Of a DNA stretch of 64,000 nt, positions 32,871 through 43,962 are shown piece after piece. The translations under genes and the position numbers were made by a program. Position 1 is the first letter of the stretch, and every line of letters starts with the position of its first letter. Under the pieces are notes generated by a model that worked only from the letters and a program-made list of their open reading frames with translations, was not told the DNA's origin and did no database searches. The stretch comes from Brachypterus glaber (Eukaryota; Arthropoda; Insecta; Coleoptera; Kateretidae): the NCBI GenBank assembly GCA_958510825.1, contig OY294045.1, positions 93,928,988-93,992,987 of the forward strand, written 5' to 3'.

Positions 32871-33290
32871 TAAATTACATCTGTAAATTCCTAACGAGTA
32901 TAAACAAAAAAAAATAAAATAAATAAATAAAATAAAGACCAAGATTCGGCTTCCTCGCAAAACTGTACGAGAATAAATCTTCCTCAAAACGATACTTGCC
33001 TGACTTGACCTCCCACCCCTTACCGTTACTACTAGCAGTATTGTTTGACACACAGTTCTAAAGCTACCGAATATAAAATCCAAGTACGCACACGTTTACA
33101 CTGAATTTCCTAAATTCGAAGCGTTTTTTGTTGGTGTTCTGTGGTTTTTTGCACCTACCTCCCCTTTTCGTCGAGGGTTTGTTACCGTGCGTCAGACTAT
33201 ATACTGCTAGTAAACGAAAACAATTAACTAAAGCATTAGAGGCATTTAGTGCCCATTTTAAAGTCTAGTTTCTAAAGATATAATTTAAAA
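32871..33290. other. Unassigned sequence
   Basis: An 80-codon minus-strand frame (32841-33083) partly overlaps the transposon end and shows no domain. No other features. Confidence 0.4.
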
Positions 33291-34002
33291 CTAGATGAAA
33301 CGTTGCAAGCACTATCACTATCAAAACATCGGCACTATTGTACACTAGAGCCATCTAGTTTGCAAATTTCAAACTACGTGTTTTGTTTGATTTTAAATTC
33401 TGTATCTTTAAAACATTATATTCTAGCAAAAAACTGTATATAACATTTTTTTTAGGGCTTAAAAAGAGAATTTATTTAAAATATAATTTTTGAAATCGGG
33501 TTATAAATATGTGAGATATGCTAAAAAAACTTTTTACTGCTTTAAACGCCGTATCTCGAAAACAATGAGTTTTAGGAAAACGTTGTTTATAAGATTTTTT
33601 GACCAGTTTAATTTTTTATTATCTTTTATATAAGTGCTAAATTAACCAAATACAATAATAATTGCCTTAATAAAACAACAATAAACAAAAAACGCTAAAA
33701 ATAGGAGTTTTACCCTATTTTTACCCCCTTACCCCCAATCGTTTACCCCCAAAATCTAATCAGCTCTTCGGAATACGATAAGAAACAATATGCAAAAAAC
33801 CACAAGTCAATATCTCATGTAGAAATTGAGTTAGAGAGTTTACACCCAGACAGTCAGACAGACAGACGCAAATTTTTTTTTTACTGATTTCCACTCAGAA
33901 TGGTCTAAAACGTCGAGAAATGTGAAAAAAACGTGGTCAAAGATTTTGACTTTTCGGCGAAGATTTCAATACATCGGCACTCTTAGTAGCACTAAGTGCC
34001 GA
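33291..34002 (-). mobile_element. HINE family A, copy 4
   Basis: Full-length, TC...CTAG on the minus strand, flanked by A and T as expected. The microsatellite is reduced to a few GTCT units (CAGACAGTCAGACAGACAGA). Confidence 0.85.
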
Positions 34003-34329
34003 TGTAATATCAACAAATAACAATGCCTCTTATTTTGGAAAATAAACGTTTCCAGTAATATTTATGTGAGAAAGAGCATTGAAAAGAAAACCTAAGTTGT
34101 AAATTATGTAAGTTTTCTGAAAAAAGAAAACGCTTTACTCGTTAACAAGATGGTAAACTAATTTAACTGCTTCGTTTTTATCAACAAAACAAAGAAGACT
34201 TATATTTTACAGTAGTTAAACCAACTAAATTAAAGATATTTGTAAATAGAAACGGCTAAAACAACAGAAATTTTCATCTGGAATTGTTCATATTATGAGT
34301 TTTCTTACGAGTGTTATGTATTTATTCAG
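34003..34329. other. Unassigned sequence
   Basis: Nothing recognised. Confidence 0.4.
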
Positions 34330-34535
34330 TATATCATAAGTGCATGTTGAATTATCGATAATTTTTTTACTGTATTAAAAAAATATTTTGCTTGGCAATT
34401 GTTTCAGTGCATTTTTGGTGAGACCTCAGGTCGAGAAATTTTGAAGAAAAATGCACGAAAACAATTTCCTTAAGCAAAATATTTTTTTAAATACAGTAAA
34501 AAAATTATGATAATTCAACATGCACGAATGGTATT
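34330..34535. mobile_element. Family-J palindrome (complete)
   Basis: Arms of about 85 bp (GTGCATGTTGAATTATCGAT...TATTTTGCTTGGCAATTG and inverse) surround a loop with GAGACCTCAGGTCGAG. A single arm occurs at 8173-8275, and a diverged form with a GGTCGAG loop at 55155-55310. It has no coding capacity. Confidence 0.8.
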
Positions 34536-34755
34536 TTGAAAGACTATTTCACAAACAAAATAAGGAAGTATATAATTTTACAATGATTTACGTTGTTTCA
34601 TATTTAAATTAAAAATTTAAGAACTAAACAACAATATTACTTTACAACTATAAAAATTTAAACTAAATTAAATTGTTTGATATTTACAAATTTAAAAAAT
34701 CTATATAAAACCTTTTACTATTCCTTAAAACGACTTTTGTTTGATTAACGCAGTC

Positions 34756-34826
34756 GTCCCTCCGAAGTGACTGATCGATTTCGTGCTTTTTAGCACTCTT
34801 CAGAGCCACATATCGGTAGTAGGGAC
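34756..34826 (-). ncRNA. Hammerhead-ribozyme-like motif, left arm of the family-K palindrome
   Basis: The mirror image of the 35047-35117 motif on the minus strand. It preserves CTGAAGA, a 5-bp stem II, GAAA, TCGATC, and the flanking strands of stem I. Transcripts from either direction would therefore contain one motif, and a transcript across both would fold as a long hairpin instead. Confidence 0.5.
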
Positions 34827-35046
34827 AACTACGAAAATCAAATCCTTTCCATATATCTCTATTTAGAGTTTAAAAATCGTTGTAAGGAAAAGCAAAAACA
34901 GCTAGCGACATCTACTGCTAAAATCTAGTTAGGTTTATCTAGTCTCTGCTTTTAGCAGTAAATGTAGCTAGCTGTTTTTGCTTTTCCTTACAACGATTTT
35001 TAAACTCTATATAGAGATATATGGAAAGGATTTGATTTTCGTAGTT

Positions 35047-35117
35047 GTCCCTACTACCGATATGTGGCTCTGAAGAGTGCTAAAAAGCACGAAATCGATC
35101 AGTCACTTCGGAGGGAC
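35047..35117 (+). ncRNA. Hammerhead-ribozyme-like motif, right arm of the family-K palindrome
   Basis: CTGAAGA (35070-35076) fits the CUGANGA core. GTGCT/AGCAC (35077-35081, 35086-35090) forms stem II with an AAAA loop, and GAAA follows at 35091-35094. Next is TCGATC: A-U-C/G-A-U forms a short self-complementary helix III, leaving AUC as the NUH cleavage triplet, with cleavage expected after C35100. GTGGCT (35064-35069) pairs with AGTCAC (35101-35106) as stem I, and GTCCC/GGGAC closes further out. All core positions are present. The very short helix III suggests activity as a dimer, as described for Penelope-type hammerheads. Confidence 0.55.
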
Positions 35118-35172
35118 GACTGCGTTAATCAAACAAAAGTCGTTTTAAGGAATAGTAAAATGTTTTATATAA

Positions 35173-35317
35173 AAATTTAAATCTCAAATTTGCCGCGCGT
35201 TTTAAATCCACGATGTTCACTTGTTCGCGAATGTTGCCAAGTCTAAACTTTTCTCGAGGGAAATTTTATGCTTGAGATTATTTTAATAAAATAGTTATCA
35301 CATATATTAGCATTTAA
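35173..35317. other. Short unassigned spacer
   Basis: CGCGCG-containing sequence after the palindrome. No gene. Confidence 0.35.
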
Positions 35318-35625
35318 ATAAAGATCATTGCTGTTTTTGTTTAAAAAGTTTAGTTTTCAACTGAAAAGAAATAAAATAACGGGTCTTTTCACCCGTAAAA
35401 AAACAATTTGCTATCGGTTTCTAATAAACTTTGGCAACGCTGTACTGGTACCAGCGCAGTCATTTGATGTTTTGATTTCGGTAATTCGTTATTGCAAATA
35501 TATTTTTCAGAAATAAGTGTTTAAATTAGTTTTTAGTGGCCTGTTTTTAATACCAAGATTCAATTAAATTAATTAAAATTTATGAATATCAGTGAGTTAA
35601 AGCTTTTAAGATGGAAAGTGCATAA
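35318..35625 (+). repeat. Family-S repeat, copy 2
   Basis: Shares CACCCGTAAAAAAACAATTT and GCTGTACTGGTACCAGCGCA with 6865-7124 and extends further upstream. Its 62-codon frame is not conserved in the other copy. Confidence 0.75.
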
Positions 35626-36174
35626 AATATAATATATTATCAGAAATTAATTAGGGTTTATACCTAGAATGTTTTGGTAATAAAATAAGCATTTATATTG
35701 CTTATCAATAAAAATAAATCACAAATTAATTCACAAATTAAAAACACATTTTGCAAAAATATAACATTTATTAAGATGTCAGTAACTGCCAGTTTCTTGT
35801 TTACATAGTAACCAAGTGACAATTGCATTGTGCAAAAATTATTAGATTCATTTTGATCTGATTGGTCAGGAAACTAAAAATGCAAGGTTTTGATTGGCCT
35901 TTATATTGTTTGTGTCTAAATTATTTACCAAAGAGAACATAATTTAGAATTAGTTAAATAAAATAATCTAGATTGATTCATTACGTAACTCGTAAGTTAT
36001 GTAAACACAGAACATCTTTTCCTATTTTTTTCTACTAGCAAAGCTCGTAGGAAAGTAGAGGCCAGCTTCAATTTTAATTCTTAGAACAACATTAAATCTT
36101 AAACTGCATAATATGGCAATACTCAACTAGCATTCTTTGTGAATTTTACCTAAATAACTGGAACCGCTTATTAT
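35626..36174. other. Unassigned sequence
   Basis: Nothing recognised. Confidence 0.4.
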
Positions 36175-37020
36175 ACCGGGTGTTTTTTTTTTTAACCTGA
36201 AACTTTCAAATATCTCGAAAACTATACATAAAAAAAAGTGTGGGACGAAAGTTGTTTATTTTAATGGGGGAAACAAAATGGCGTATTTATTTTTTACGGA
36301 TATTTACGTTTTCAAGGTCATTTCAAGGTCTACTTTGTTTTTTAAACAGAACATATATTTTTTTTACTGCTGTTTGATTCTCCCCAAAAAAAATAAACAT
36401 CTTTTGTAAAAAACTTTTTTTGATCGGACTTTTAGTTGCAGAGTTAACACAGCCACACAAAATTAAAAAAGCTGGATCTCCGACAGACTCGACTAATCAA
36501 TTCCTATGTATTTTGAGCCCCTGAATCCAAATCTGAGGTCGGAATTTGAAAGTTAGATCCCATTCTTAACATAACCTCAAAAAACATACTTTTCGCAATG
36601 ATATCATATGTTTTTGAGGTTATATGTAAAACGGGAGATAACTTTTAAATTCCGACCTCAGATTTGGATTCAGGGGCTCAAAATACATAGGAATTAATAA
36701 GTCGAGTCCGTCGGAGATCCAACTTTTTTTAATTTTGGTGACTGTGTTATCTCTGCAACTAAAAGTCCGAACAAAAAAAGTTTTTTACAAAAGATTTTTA
36801 TTATTTTGAGAAGAATTAAATAGCAGTAAAAAAAATATGCTTCTATTTAAAAAAAAAAGTTGGCCTTTAAATGACCTTTGAAACGTAAATATTCGTAAAA
36901 AAGATACACGCAATTTTGTTTCAACCATTAAAATAGAAAACTTTTATCTTACATTTTTTTTTCTTAAATGCATAGTATTCGAGATATTTGAAAGTTTCAG
37001 GTTAAAAAAAAACACCCGGT
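36175..37020. mobile_element. Family-L 846-bp palindromic element, copy 1
   Basis: Starts ACCGGGTGTTTTTTT...AACCTGAAACTTTCAAATAT and ends with the inverse, CACCCGGT. The whole element folds back on itself: TCCGACCTCAGATTTGGATT mirrors its counterpart about the centre near 36600. TA flanks both ends. It has no ORF. A second copy lies 1.1 kb away in the same orientation (the element is nearly symmetric). Confidence 0.85.
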
Positions 37021-37083
37021 ATAACTATATAGTTAAGAGATACAACAGTTTAAAACAGGGGTATAATGCTTCGAACTAAATAA

Positions 37084-37837
37084 GGGGCTGTCCATATATT
37101 ATGTAACGCGCCTAGGGAGGGGAGGGGGTCAGAGAAATTGTTACAGTTTGTGACAGGGGGGAGGGGGGGGTCTAGGTAAACGTTACGTAACGGAATTTAA
37201 TAAATTTAATGTTTATTTCCTAAGCTTGGCAGATGTATTTTTATTTCAACATAAATTACTATTTAGTGGCCCATAATTCCCCTTTTCACACAAAAATTGA
37301 CGAAACTATGCATATTTAAATAATATTGTAATCAGTAAAAAAACTGTCGATATTGATATTAAAAAAAATCTTAAGGCCCTGTTCTTGCGTGATCTTGCCG
37401 ATGAATCATCGGCGATGATACATTTTCGCTCGGAATGTGTACTCACAGAACACCAATGTGTGTACTATTTTGTGTACCTGTGCATAAACAATACAAGTGT
37501 TATATGTGACAGTGTAAAAAGAGGTACCTAGTATTTTTTCCCTGTGTGATATTGATTATGAATATTTTTTAAGTTTGAGTGATTTTTTCATTTAAGTACA
37601 TAAGTGCTATATGTATTATTATAATAAATATGTATCATTTTTACACTGTCTTTTTACCGTCTTGCATTATGCGGAATTCTGTATTAAGATATGTTAGAAA
37701 AAAAATATAAATTTTTATATTATTACGCGTTACACAGGGGGAGGGGGGGGGTGTTGGTAAATGTGACAGTTTGTTACACATGGGGGAAGGGATCAATTTT
37801 TTTGAAAAATTGCGTTATGTAATATATGGACAGCCAC
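37084..37837. mobile_element. Family-M TIR element, TAA duplication, copy 1
   Basis: GGGGCTGTCCATATATTATG and, inverted, GTGGCTGTCCATATATTACA ends are flanked by TAA (37081-37083, 37838-37840). Subterminal poly-G/poly-C blocks mirror each other (GGGGAGGGGGTC and GGGGGAGGGG). A 3-bp TWA duplication suggests PIF/Harbinger, but no transposase is present. The GC-richer middle recurs in the 56249 copy. Confidence 0.8.
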
Positions 37838-38136
37838 TAATATAAAAACAAAATAAAATGAAATAAAGTTTTGTAAAATTACATAATACGCTGAATGGTT
37901 AGAAACGTCCAGAGAAACATAAATAAAGTTTTTAATTTCATGTTGAACTGTCAACCCAAGTTGCAATTGGAATTTTAATTTGATATTTCTATTCTTTTCT
38001 ATTTGAAGAACAAATTTTTCAGCACATTTTTGTGTACTCCAAAATTATATAAATCAATCTATGTACAATTCTAGCTTCTTAAGTCTATATGGGTATTTCT
38101 CACAAATGGTAAAAATTTGCTTATTTAAAATATATA

Positions 38137-38983
38137 CCGGGTGATTTTTTTTTAACCTGAAACTTTCAAATATCTCGAAAACTATACATTTTAGAAAAAA
38201 AAGTGTGGGACAAAAGTTGTTTATTTTAATGGGGGAAACAAAATGGCGTAATTATTTTTTACGGATATTTACGTTTTCAAGGTAATTTCAAGGTCAACTT
38301 TGTTTTTTTTAAACAGAAACATACATTTTTTTACTGCTGTCTAATTCTCCCCAAAAAAATAAACATCTTTTGTAAAAACCTTTTTTTGATAGGACTTTTA
38401 GTTGCAGAGACACAAAATTAAAAAAGCTGGATCTCCGATGGACTCGACTAATCAATTCCTATGTATTTTGAGCCCCTGAATCCAAATCTGATGTCGGAAT
38501 TTGAAAGTTAGCTCCCATTTTCAATATAACCTAAAAAAACATACTTTTCGCAATTGTATGATATGTTTTTGAGGTTATATGTAAAACGGGAGATTCCGAC
38601 CTCAGATTTGGATTCAGGGGCTCTATATACATAGGAATTGATTCCTATATACATAGGAATTGATTAGTCGAGTCCGTCGGAGATCCACTTTTTTTAATTT
38701 TGGTGGCTGTGTTATCTCTGCAACTAAAAGTCCGATCAAAAAAAGTTTTTTACAAAAGATGTTTATTTTTTTGGGGAAAATTAAACAGCAGTAAAAAAAT
38801 ATATGTTTCTGTTTAAAAAAACAAAGTTGACCTTGAAATGACCTTGAAAACGTAAATATTCGTAAAAAATAAGTATGCCATTTTGTTTCCCCATTAAAAT
38901 AAACAACTTTTGTCCCACACTTTTTTTTCTAAAATGTATAGTTTTCGAGATATTTAAAAGTTTCAGGTTAAAAAAAAAACCGG
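38137..38983. mobile_element. Family-L palindromic element, copy 2
   Basis: The same ends and arms as 36175-37020. It has a local 22-bp duplication (TATATACATAGGAATTGATT) and a small deletion before TTCCGACCTCAG, so the palindrome is less perfect. Confidence 0.85.
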
Positions 38984-39244
38984 TATATATAAATTACATA
39001 TGGTTTCACGTAAAGGTTTTTTTTATGTTTTTAATTAAATCATAATATAAAATTTTAAAATAAATAATAAATATTTCGTTATGTTGTTTTGAATACACCA
39101 AATGACAGTCCCCTGGCTTGTCCCCAATCTCAAACCATAGTCAAAGATAGAATTTTCATAAATAAGTAACTAATTAAAATTTTAAATTATAATGTAATTT
39201 TTAAAATTCTCTGATCATAGAAGTTTGTGAAGTTCGAATTATAA
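38984..39244. other. Unassigned spacer
   Basis: Nothing recognised. Confidence 0.35.
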
Positions 39245-39890
39245 ACTGTTAACTATAAATATATAAGGCTGTGACAGGCCATTTAGGCCCAAAGCTGATT
39301 TCCTTCCAAACTTTTCTGTTCTTCGTTTTTTCCCTCCAGTTTGTTACATTTTTTTCTCTTAAGTCTCCTTGCATTGCTTCCCTCCACCTTTTCCGCGGTC
39401 TTCCCTTCTTCTTTTTCATATCCGGTTCTTTCCAAGCAAGATTCTTTACCATTCTCTCTTCTCCCATTCTTTCTAAATGTCCAAGCCACTGCAGTCTTCT
39501 TCCCTTTATTATCTCTACCACATCCTTATTTCCATATATTTCGTATATTTCCTCATTTGTCTTTCTTCGATGTCCTTCTTCCACTTTCGTCCCTCCAAAC
39601 ATTCTCATAAGCAACATTCTTTCCTATCTTAGAATAATCTCCTGTGTTTTCTTAGTTAATGTTCACGTTTCACTTCCGTATAGTAACGTAGGTCTTATTA
39701 TTGACATGTAAATTTTTATTTTGGTTTTTCTTGAAACTGTTTATGTAATCCTCCTGCACATTTGTTACTTCTACTTATTCTATACTCCACCTCCGCTTCT
39801 TCCTCGCACCTATTGTTAACTCTACTGCCCAAGTATATGTACTCTTGCACCTCCTCTATTTCTGCTGTTTCTGTTCCTATCTTCATGGGG
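39245..39890 (-). pseudogene. RTE-like non-LTR retrotransposon ORF C-terminus
   Basis: The minus-strand frames read EYIYLGSRVNNRCEEEAEVE, YRISRSNKCAGGLHK, then (through a broken stretch at 39610-39720) IYMSIIRPTLLYGSETW, ERMLLMRMFGG, GRRLQWLGHLERM and KKGRPRKRWREAM. This order is the C-terminal signature of RTE-type ORFs (LYG.ETW, then RLxWxGHxxRM, then GRPxxRW). The YADD box lies beyond the readable part. Frameshifts separate the pieces, so the element is inactive. The plus-strand frames here are shadows. Confidence 0.85.
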
Positions 39891-40287
39891 GAGGTATCCT
39901 GGGCGCTCTCAATAGCGTTATAAGGCGTGCGTGCCTGCAACGGGCCTCTCACTTGCACACACATTCGTCATATATTTTCCGTAGTCACAAATCCGTGTGT
40001 CAAAGTATAGTTGGGACAACCAGTATATAAGAGATTTTCTTTGTATGTATCTATTGTCCTCTAGAATGTTATATTTACGACCGTTTTCACGAGAATTTTC
40101 ATTATTAATTTCATTATTGTCAACAATAAATAAATAATGGAAAGTCCTTCCAATAAGAAATAGTTCTTTTTTAATTCGATTATATCTATAACGATTATAC
40201 GATTTATATTGCATCGATTTTTCTCACAGACAGACCCCATATTACTTCAAGAAAACTCTTAAAGTTTTCTAGGAAGGAATTATTAAA
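39891..40287. other. Unassigned sequence
   Basis: A possible upstream continuation of the RTE fossil, with no readable motif. The 98-codon minus-strand frame is featureless. Confidence 0.4.
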
Positions 40288-40997
40288 TCGGCACTTAGTG
40301 CTACTAAGAGTGCCGATGTATTGAAATCTTCGCTGAAAAGTCAAAATCTTTGACCACATTTTTTCACATTTCTCGACGTTTTAGACCATTCTGAGTCGAA
40401 ATTAGTAAAAAAAAATTTTGCGTTCGTCTGTCTGTCCGTCTGTCTGTCTGGGTGTAAACTCTCTAACTCCATTTCTACATGAGATATCGACTTGCGGTTT
40501 TTTGCATATTGTTTCTTATTGTATTTCGAAGAGCTGATTAGATTTTGGGGGTAAACGATTGGGGGTAAGGGGGTAAAAATAGGGTAAAACTCCTATTTTT
40601 CGCGTTTTTTGTTTATAATTAAGGCAATTATTATTGTATCTGGTTAATTTAGCACTTATATAAAAGATAATTTTAAATTTGTCAAAAAATGTTATAAACA
40701 ACGTTTTCCTAAAATGCATTGTTTTCGAGATATTGGCGTTTAAAGCAGTAAAAGGTTTTTTTAGCATATCATATGTATATATGTCATATTTATAACCCGA
40801 TTTCAAAAATTTATTTTTAAATAAAAGCTTTTTTTAAGCCCTATTAAAAATGTTATATACAGTTTTTTGCTAGAATATAATGTTCTAAAGATACAGAATT
40901 TAAATTCAAACAAAACACCTAGTTTAAAATTTGTAAACTAGATCTAGTGTACAATAGTGTCGATGTTTTGACAGGGTGCTTGCAACGTTTCATCTAG
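40288..40997 (+). mobile_element. HINE family A, copy 5
   Basis: 710 bp, TC...CTAG, A on the left and T on the right. The left flank TATTAAA differs from the TTAC seen at most copies, which helps place the 5' end at the TC. It contains all family landmarks and a GTCTGTCTGTCCGTCTGTCT core. Confidence 0.88.
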
Positions 40998-41223
40998 TTT
41001 ATTTTTTATTTTATAACATTGACCACAGCTGTTCCCGGGAAATATCAGATTGAATTTTCTTTCTTTTCTAAACTCGGTAGAGTCCTCTAGAAATTTTCAG
41101 GATTTGCAGTTGTTGACATGCCAAAATGTTACAGTGGACAAAACTTTGATGGGCCAAGATTATGACGACTTTCTTACAATGGAATCTTAAAATTTTGTTT
41201 TTTACCAAAATATACTAGAAAGA
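40998..41223. other. Unassigned spacer ending in the left target duplication
   Basis: No gene. 41211-41223 is TATACTAGAAAGA, duplicated after the next element. Confidence 0.4.
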
Positions 41224-41292
41224 AAAAAAAAAAAAAAAAAAAAAAAAATTAAAGTAGAACGATTTTGTATTTCAGCATATATATTTAAAATT

Positions 41293-41329
41293 GGCCTAGC
41301 GCTTTCGATCAAAAGATCATCATCAGGGC
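41293..41329 (-). ncRNA. Hammerhead-like core, left arm
   Basis: The inverse of the right-arm motif at 41435-41470. It shows the same residues and the same extra base after the CUGAUGA core. Confidence 0.3.
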
Positions 41330-41434
41330 TTAGCTTCGTCAGAGCTTATTACAATAAAACGAGAGGTAATTTAAAAATATGGGGCCATTTTAAATTACCT
41401 CTCGTTTTATTGTAATAAGCTCTGACGAAGCTAA

Positions 41435-41470
41435 GCCCTGATGATGATCTTTTGATCGAAAGCGCTAGGC
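41435..41470 (+). ncRNA. Hammerhead-like core, right arm
   Basis: CTGATGA (41438-41444), one extra T, a GATC/GATC stem with TTTT loop, GAAA, then AGCGCT self-complementary bases and TA-GGC, which can pair with GCC before the core. The extra T between core and stem II departs from the canonical hammerhead and may abolish cleavage. Confidence 0.35.
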
Positions 41471-41769
41471 CAATTTTAAATATATATGCTGAAATACAAA
41501 ATCGTTCTACTTTAATTTTTTTATTTTTTTTTTTTTTTATAAACAGCATACAAGTCAAAAACAATAATTATTTTTTATACTAGAAAGACCTAGGTGCATA
41601 AAGGACTATGCACAGCCTTTACTTTTGAATGAGATATGTGGAACTATTTCACAATAGGGTATTTCGAAAAGCACGATTTTTCGATAATTTTAAGGCAAAG
41701 CGAAAGTAAAAAAAAAACTAAATTCTGTCCTAAATTTTAACATAATAAAATTAAAGTTCGTTTTGTTTT

Positions 41770-42280
41770 TCTCGAAACCCTGAAATTCCTTTACCATTCG
41801 ATAGTACCGTCCATTTATATGATTTTCAGCGAAAATTAAAAAAATCTACCGAGCGCTTCGTTTTTCATAAAAAAAAAAAATCTAAACGAGCTGCGAAGAG
41901 TAAAACAAGCCGTGAACATATGTAATCCTACGCATTCCATTATATACTATTCACAGTAAGTGGGTATATTGCATTTTCCAATTATTAAAAAAAAAAATTA
42001 ATTAAAAAACTTAAAAAAAAAAAAATAAAAAAAATTTTGATTTTTTTTTTATTTTTTTTAATAATTGGAAAAATGCAATATTCCCACTTACTGTGAATAG
42101 TATATAATGTAATGCGTAGGATTACATATGTTCACGGCTTGTTTTACTCTTCGCAGCTCGTTTAGCATTTATTTTTTTTAATAAAAAACGAAGCGCTCGG
42201 TAGAAGTTTTTAATTTTCGCTGAAAATCATATAAATGGAAAGTACTATGGAATGGTAAAGGAATTTCAGGGTTTGAAAAA
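41770..42280. mobile_element. Family-P palindrome (intact form)
   Basis: Arms of about 240 bp: CGAAACCCTGAAATTCC, ACCGAGCGCTTCGTTTTT, AACGAGCTGCGAAGAG, CGTGAACATATGTAATCC and CAGTAAGTGGG, each mirrored in the right arm. The centre is A/T-homopolymer-rich. Parts of it occur at 1646-2012 and 12820-12905. No coding capacity. Confidence 0.8.
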
Positions 42281-42327
42281 AAAAACAAAAAATACCCCCA
42301 AAAAAGCACAGTGCATATGAATAGGTC

Positions 42328-43157
42328 TAGAGGAAAGTCGCCTAATTTCGGATACCATTTACAATGTATTCAATATTTAATACTCGGTATTACTTTTTGA
42401 TATTTTTTTATATAACCAGATACAACTTATTATAGCGAACCATGATTTATTATAAAAGCAATTTTATTTACAGTTTATTTTTTCCAAAAAAACGGTTAAA
42501 AAAAATCAGCGCATTTTTGTGCATTTGAAAAAGGGCTCCTAATTTCGGACATATCCGAAAAAAATTTTTCAAGAGTAGATCTGGATCCCATTGCTTATGT
42601 TTCTTGTTATTCCTTTACATTTAAGACGTAATTTAATCATTAAGCGATTTTTTCAGAATTGTTTATCTTAGTTTGTTGTATCATTATAAAAATAAAAATT
42701 AATGGTTGGTTATCCTGAATAATAATTACCTTGCGGATATCCGAAATTGGGAATCAAATGCACAAAAATGGTCTATCCAAAATTAGGCAACTTTCTGCTT
42801 TTTAGATTAGAAATTTGTAGAATGTTTACGTTTTCAAATTGCTTAATTATGAATAGTGGATCAACTTAACTAACATCATAACTTACCCAAGACAGAACCA
42901 CGAACTTTTATAACGATTATTTATAAAATAAATAAGCATAATAATGCAACTAAGCACAAAACTGCCATTTGCAATATAAACGATTTGTGCTGCCATTTAA
43001 AGGGGAGAAGCTCTACCGTTATCATATTACAGGACGGATTTAGTTTGACTTTTGGCTTCACATAAAAGTAGGTTTCTGTTTACCTTTGCAGACAGTATCT
43101 TAAATACACTACTATCCGAAATTTGGAAACCATCCGAAATTAGGCGCATTTCCTCTA
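42328..43157. mobile_element. 830-bp TIR element with CGCCTAATTTCGGAT ends
   Basis: TAGAGGAAAGTCGCCTAATT at the left and, inverted, TAGAGGAAATGCGCCTAATT at the right. Internal variants of CCTAATTTCGGACA and TATCCGAAATTGGG repeat the motif. Single copy in the window, no ORF, superfamily not assigned. Confidence 0.75.
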
Positions 43158-43435
43158 TTTTTCATTTTTTAATGCCACTCAATTTTTCATTATTAATAAA
43201 AATCAGATTTTAACAAACTGGTATTTGATTTTGCTCTCGACAAATATTTAATTTTTAAACAAATGTTTTTATTAACGAGGTTTTTAAAAATTATCACGAA
43301 AATAATTTTTAAAGCTCGATTGTTTGTTATAATTCCTGATGAATTATCGTATTTTATGAAGCAATAATTTGGCATTAAAGTCCAAACACGTGATACCTGC
43401 CACCATTCTGTCATCAATTTCAGTATCTGACCCTA
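43158..43435. other. Unassigned spacer
   Basis: A 74-codon minus-strand frame overlaps here without features. Confidence 0.35.
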
Positions 43436-43523
43436 CACAAAGAAAACCAGTTCGTGTGTATTTACGTTTTTTGTTTTTGATTCTTATGTAAAAAAGTTTT
43501 TTACATTAACTGGGTTTCTTTGT
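43436..43523. mobile_element. 88-bp foldback with CACAAAGAAA ends
   Basis: CACAAAGAAAACCAGTT is mirrored by AACTGGGTTTCTTTGTG. It lies just upstream of the family-C repeat. Confidence 0.7.
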
Positions 43524-43844
43524 GCAGGGTATGTTATGAAACTAGTACTTTAATGTACTATTTTAGCGCACAAGTACAAGTTTAGAAAACGAGCCGCTCG
43601 CGGCGAGTTTTCTAAAGTACTGGTGCTCTGAAAACGTGTTATGTAACGAGTGCTTTATACAATTTTTTCTATTTTGCTCTAAAATTTAAAAAACTTACAT
43701 TTAAATTGATGACTAATTTAGGGATTTTTGTTTTGGGTTGGCATTACAGTTTACACTATTTTAGATTTTAAGCTTTCACGGCCATTAAGATATAAAGAAC
43801 TTTCACTTTCGGGTTTAGACCGTGTTAATGGATTTTCACTTTCC

Positions 43845-43879
43845 GACGTTTCGTCTCTTACTACTAGAGACATCTTCAG
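43845..43879 (-). ncRNA. Hammerhead-like core, left arm of the Penelope element
   Basis: The reverse complement of the right-arm motif at 44459-44493. Confidence 0.3.
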
Positions 43880-43962
43880 GGATTAATCTGAAACTAAGTT
43901 TCGAATCAACTTGTGTCACTATTTATGACGAGTTGTGGTTATTCACCCGTGACGAGGTGTAA

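Larger units (their letters stand above)
34697..35172. mobile_element. Family-K near-perfect 476-bp palindrome with hammerhead-like motif in each arm
   Basis: Arms of about 220 bp are separated by roughly 25 bp around 34925-34948. AAATTTAAA flanks both ends (34688-34696, 35173-35181), a possible but low-complexity duplication. Each arm carries TTAACGCAGTCGTCCCTCC, GATCGATTTCGTGC and GGATTTGATTTTCGTAG or their inverses. There is no ORF. Inverted terminal repeats with hammerhead-type cores are known for Penelope-like elements, which is the basis for suggesting that origin. Confidence 0.75.
41224..41575. mobile_element. Palindromic Penelope-like insertion, 13-bp duplication
   Basis: TATACTAGAAAGA is present at 41211-41223 and 41576-41588. 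Arms of about 150 bp (to 41376 and from 41388) enclose an 11-bp loop. An asymmetric tail of about 35 bp lies only on the right (CAGCATACAAGTCAAAAAC). The left end is poly-A. There is no ORF. Structure and duplication length match the endonuclease-bearing element at 43760. Confidence 0.85.

Noticed and set aside
39271..39711. 146-codon plus-strand frame rich in Phe, Ser and Leu
   Set aside because: Shadow of the minus-strand RTE-like fossil, which has recognisable motifs.
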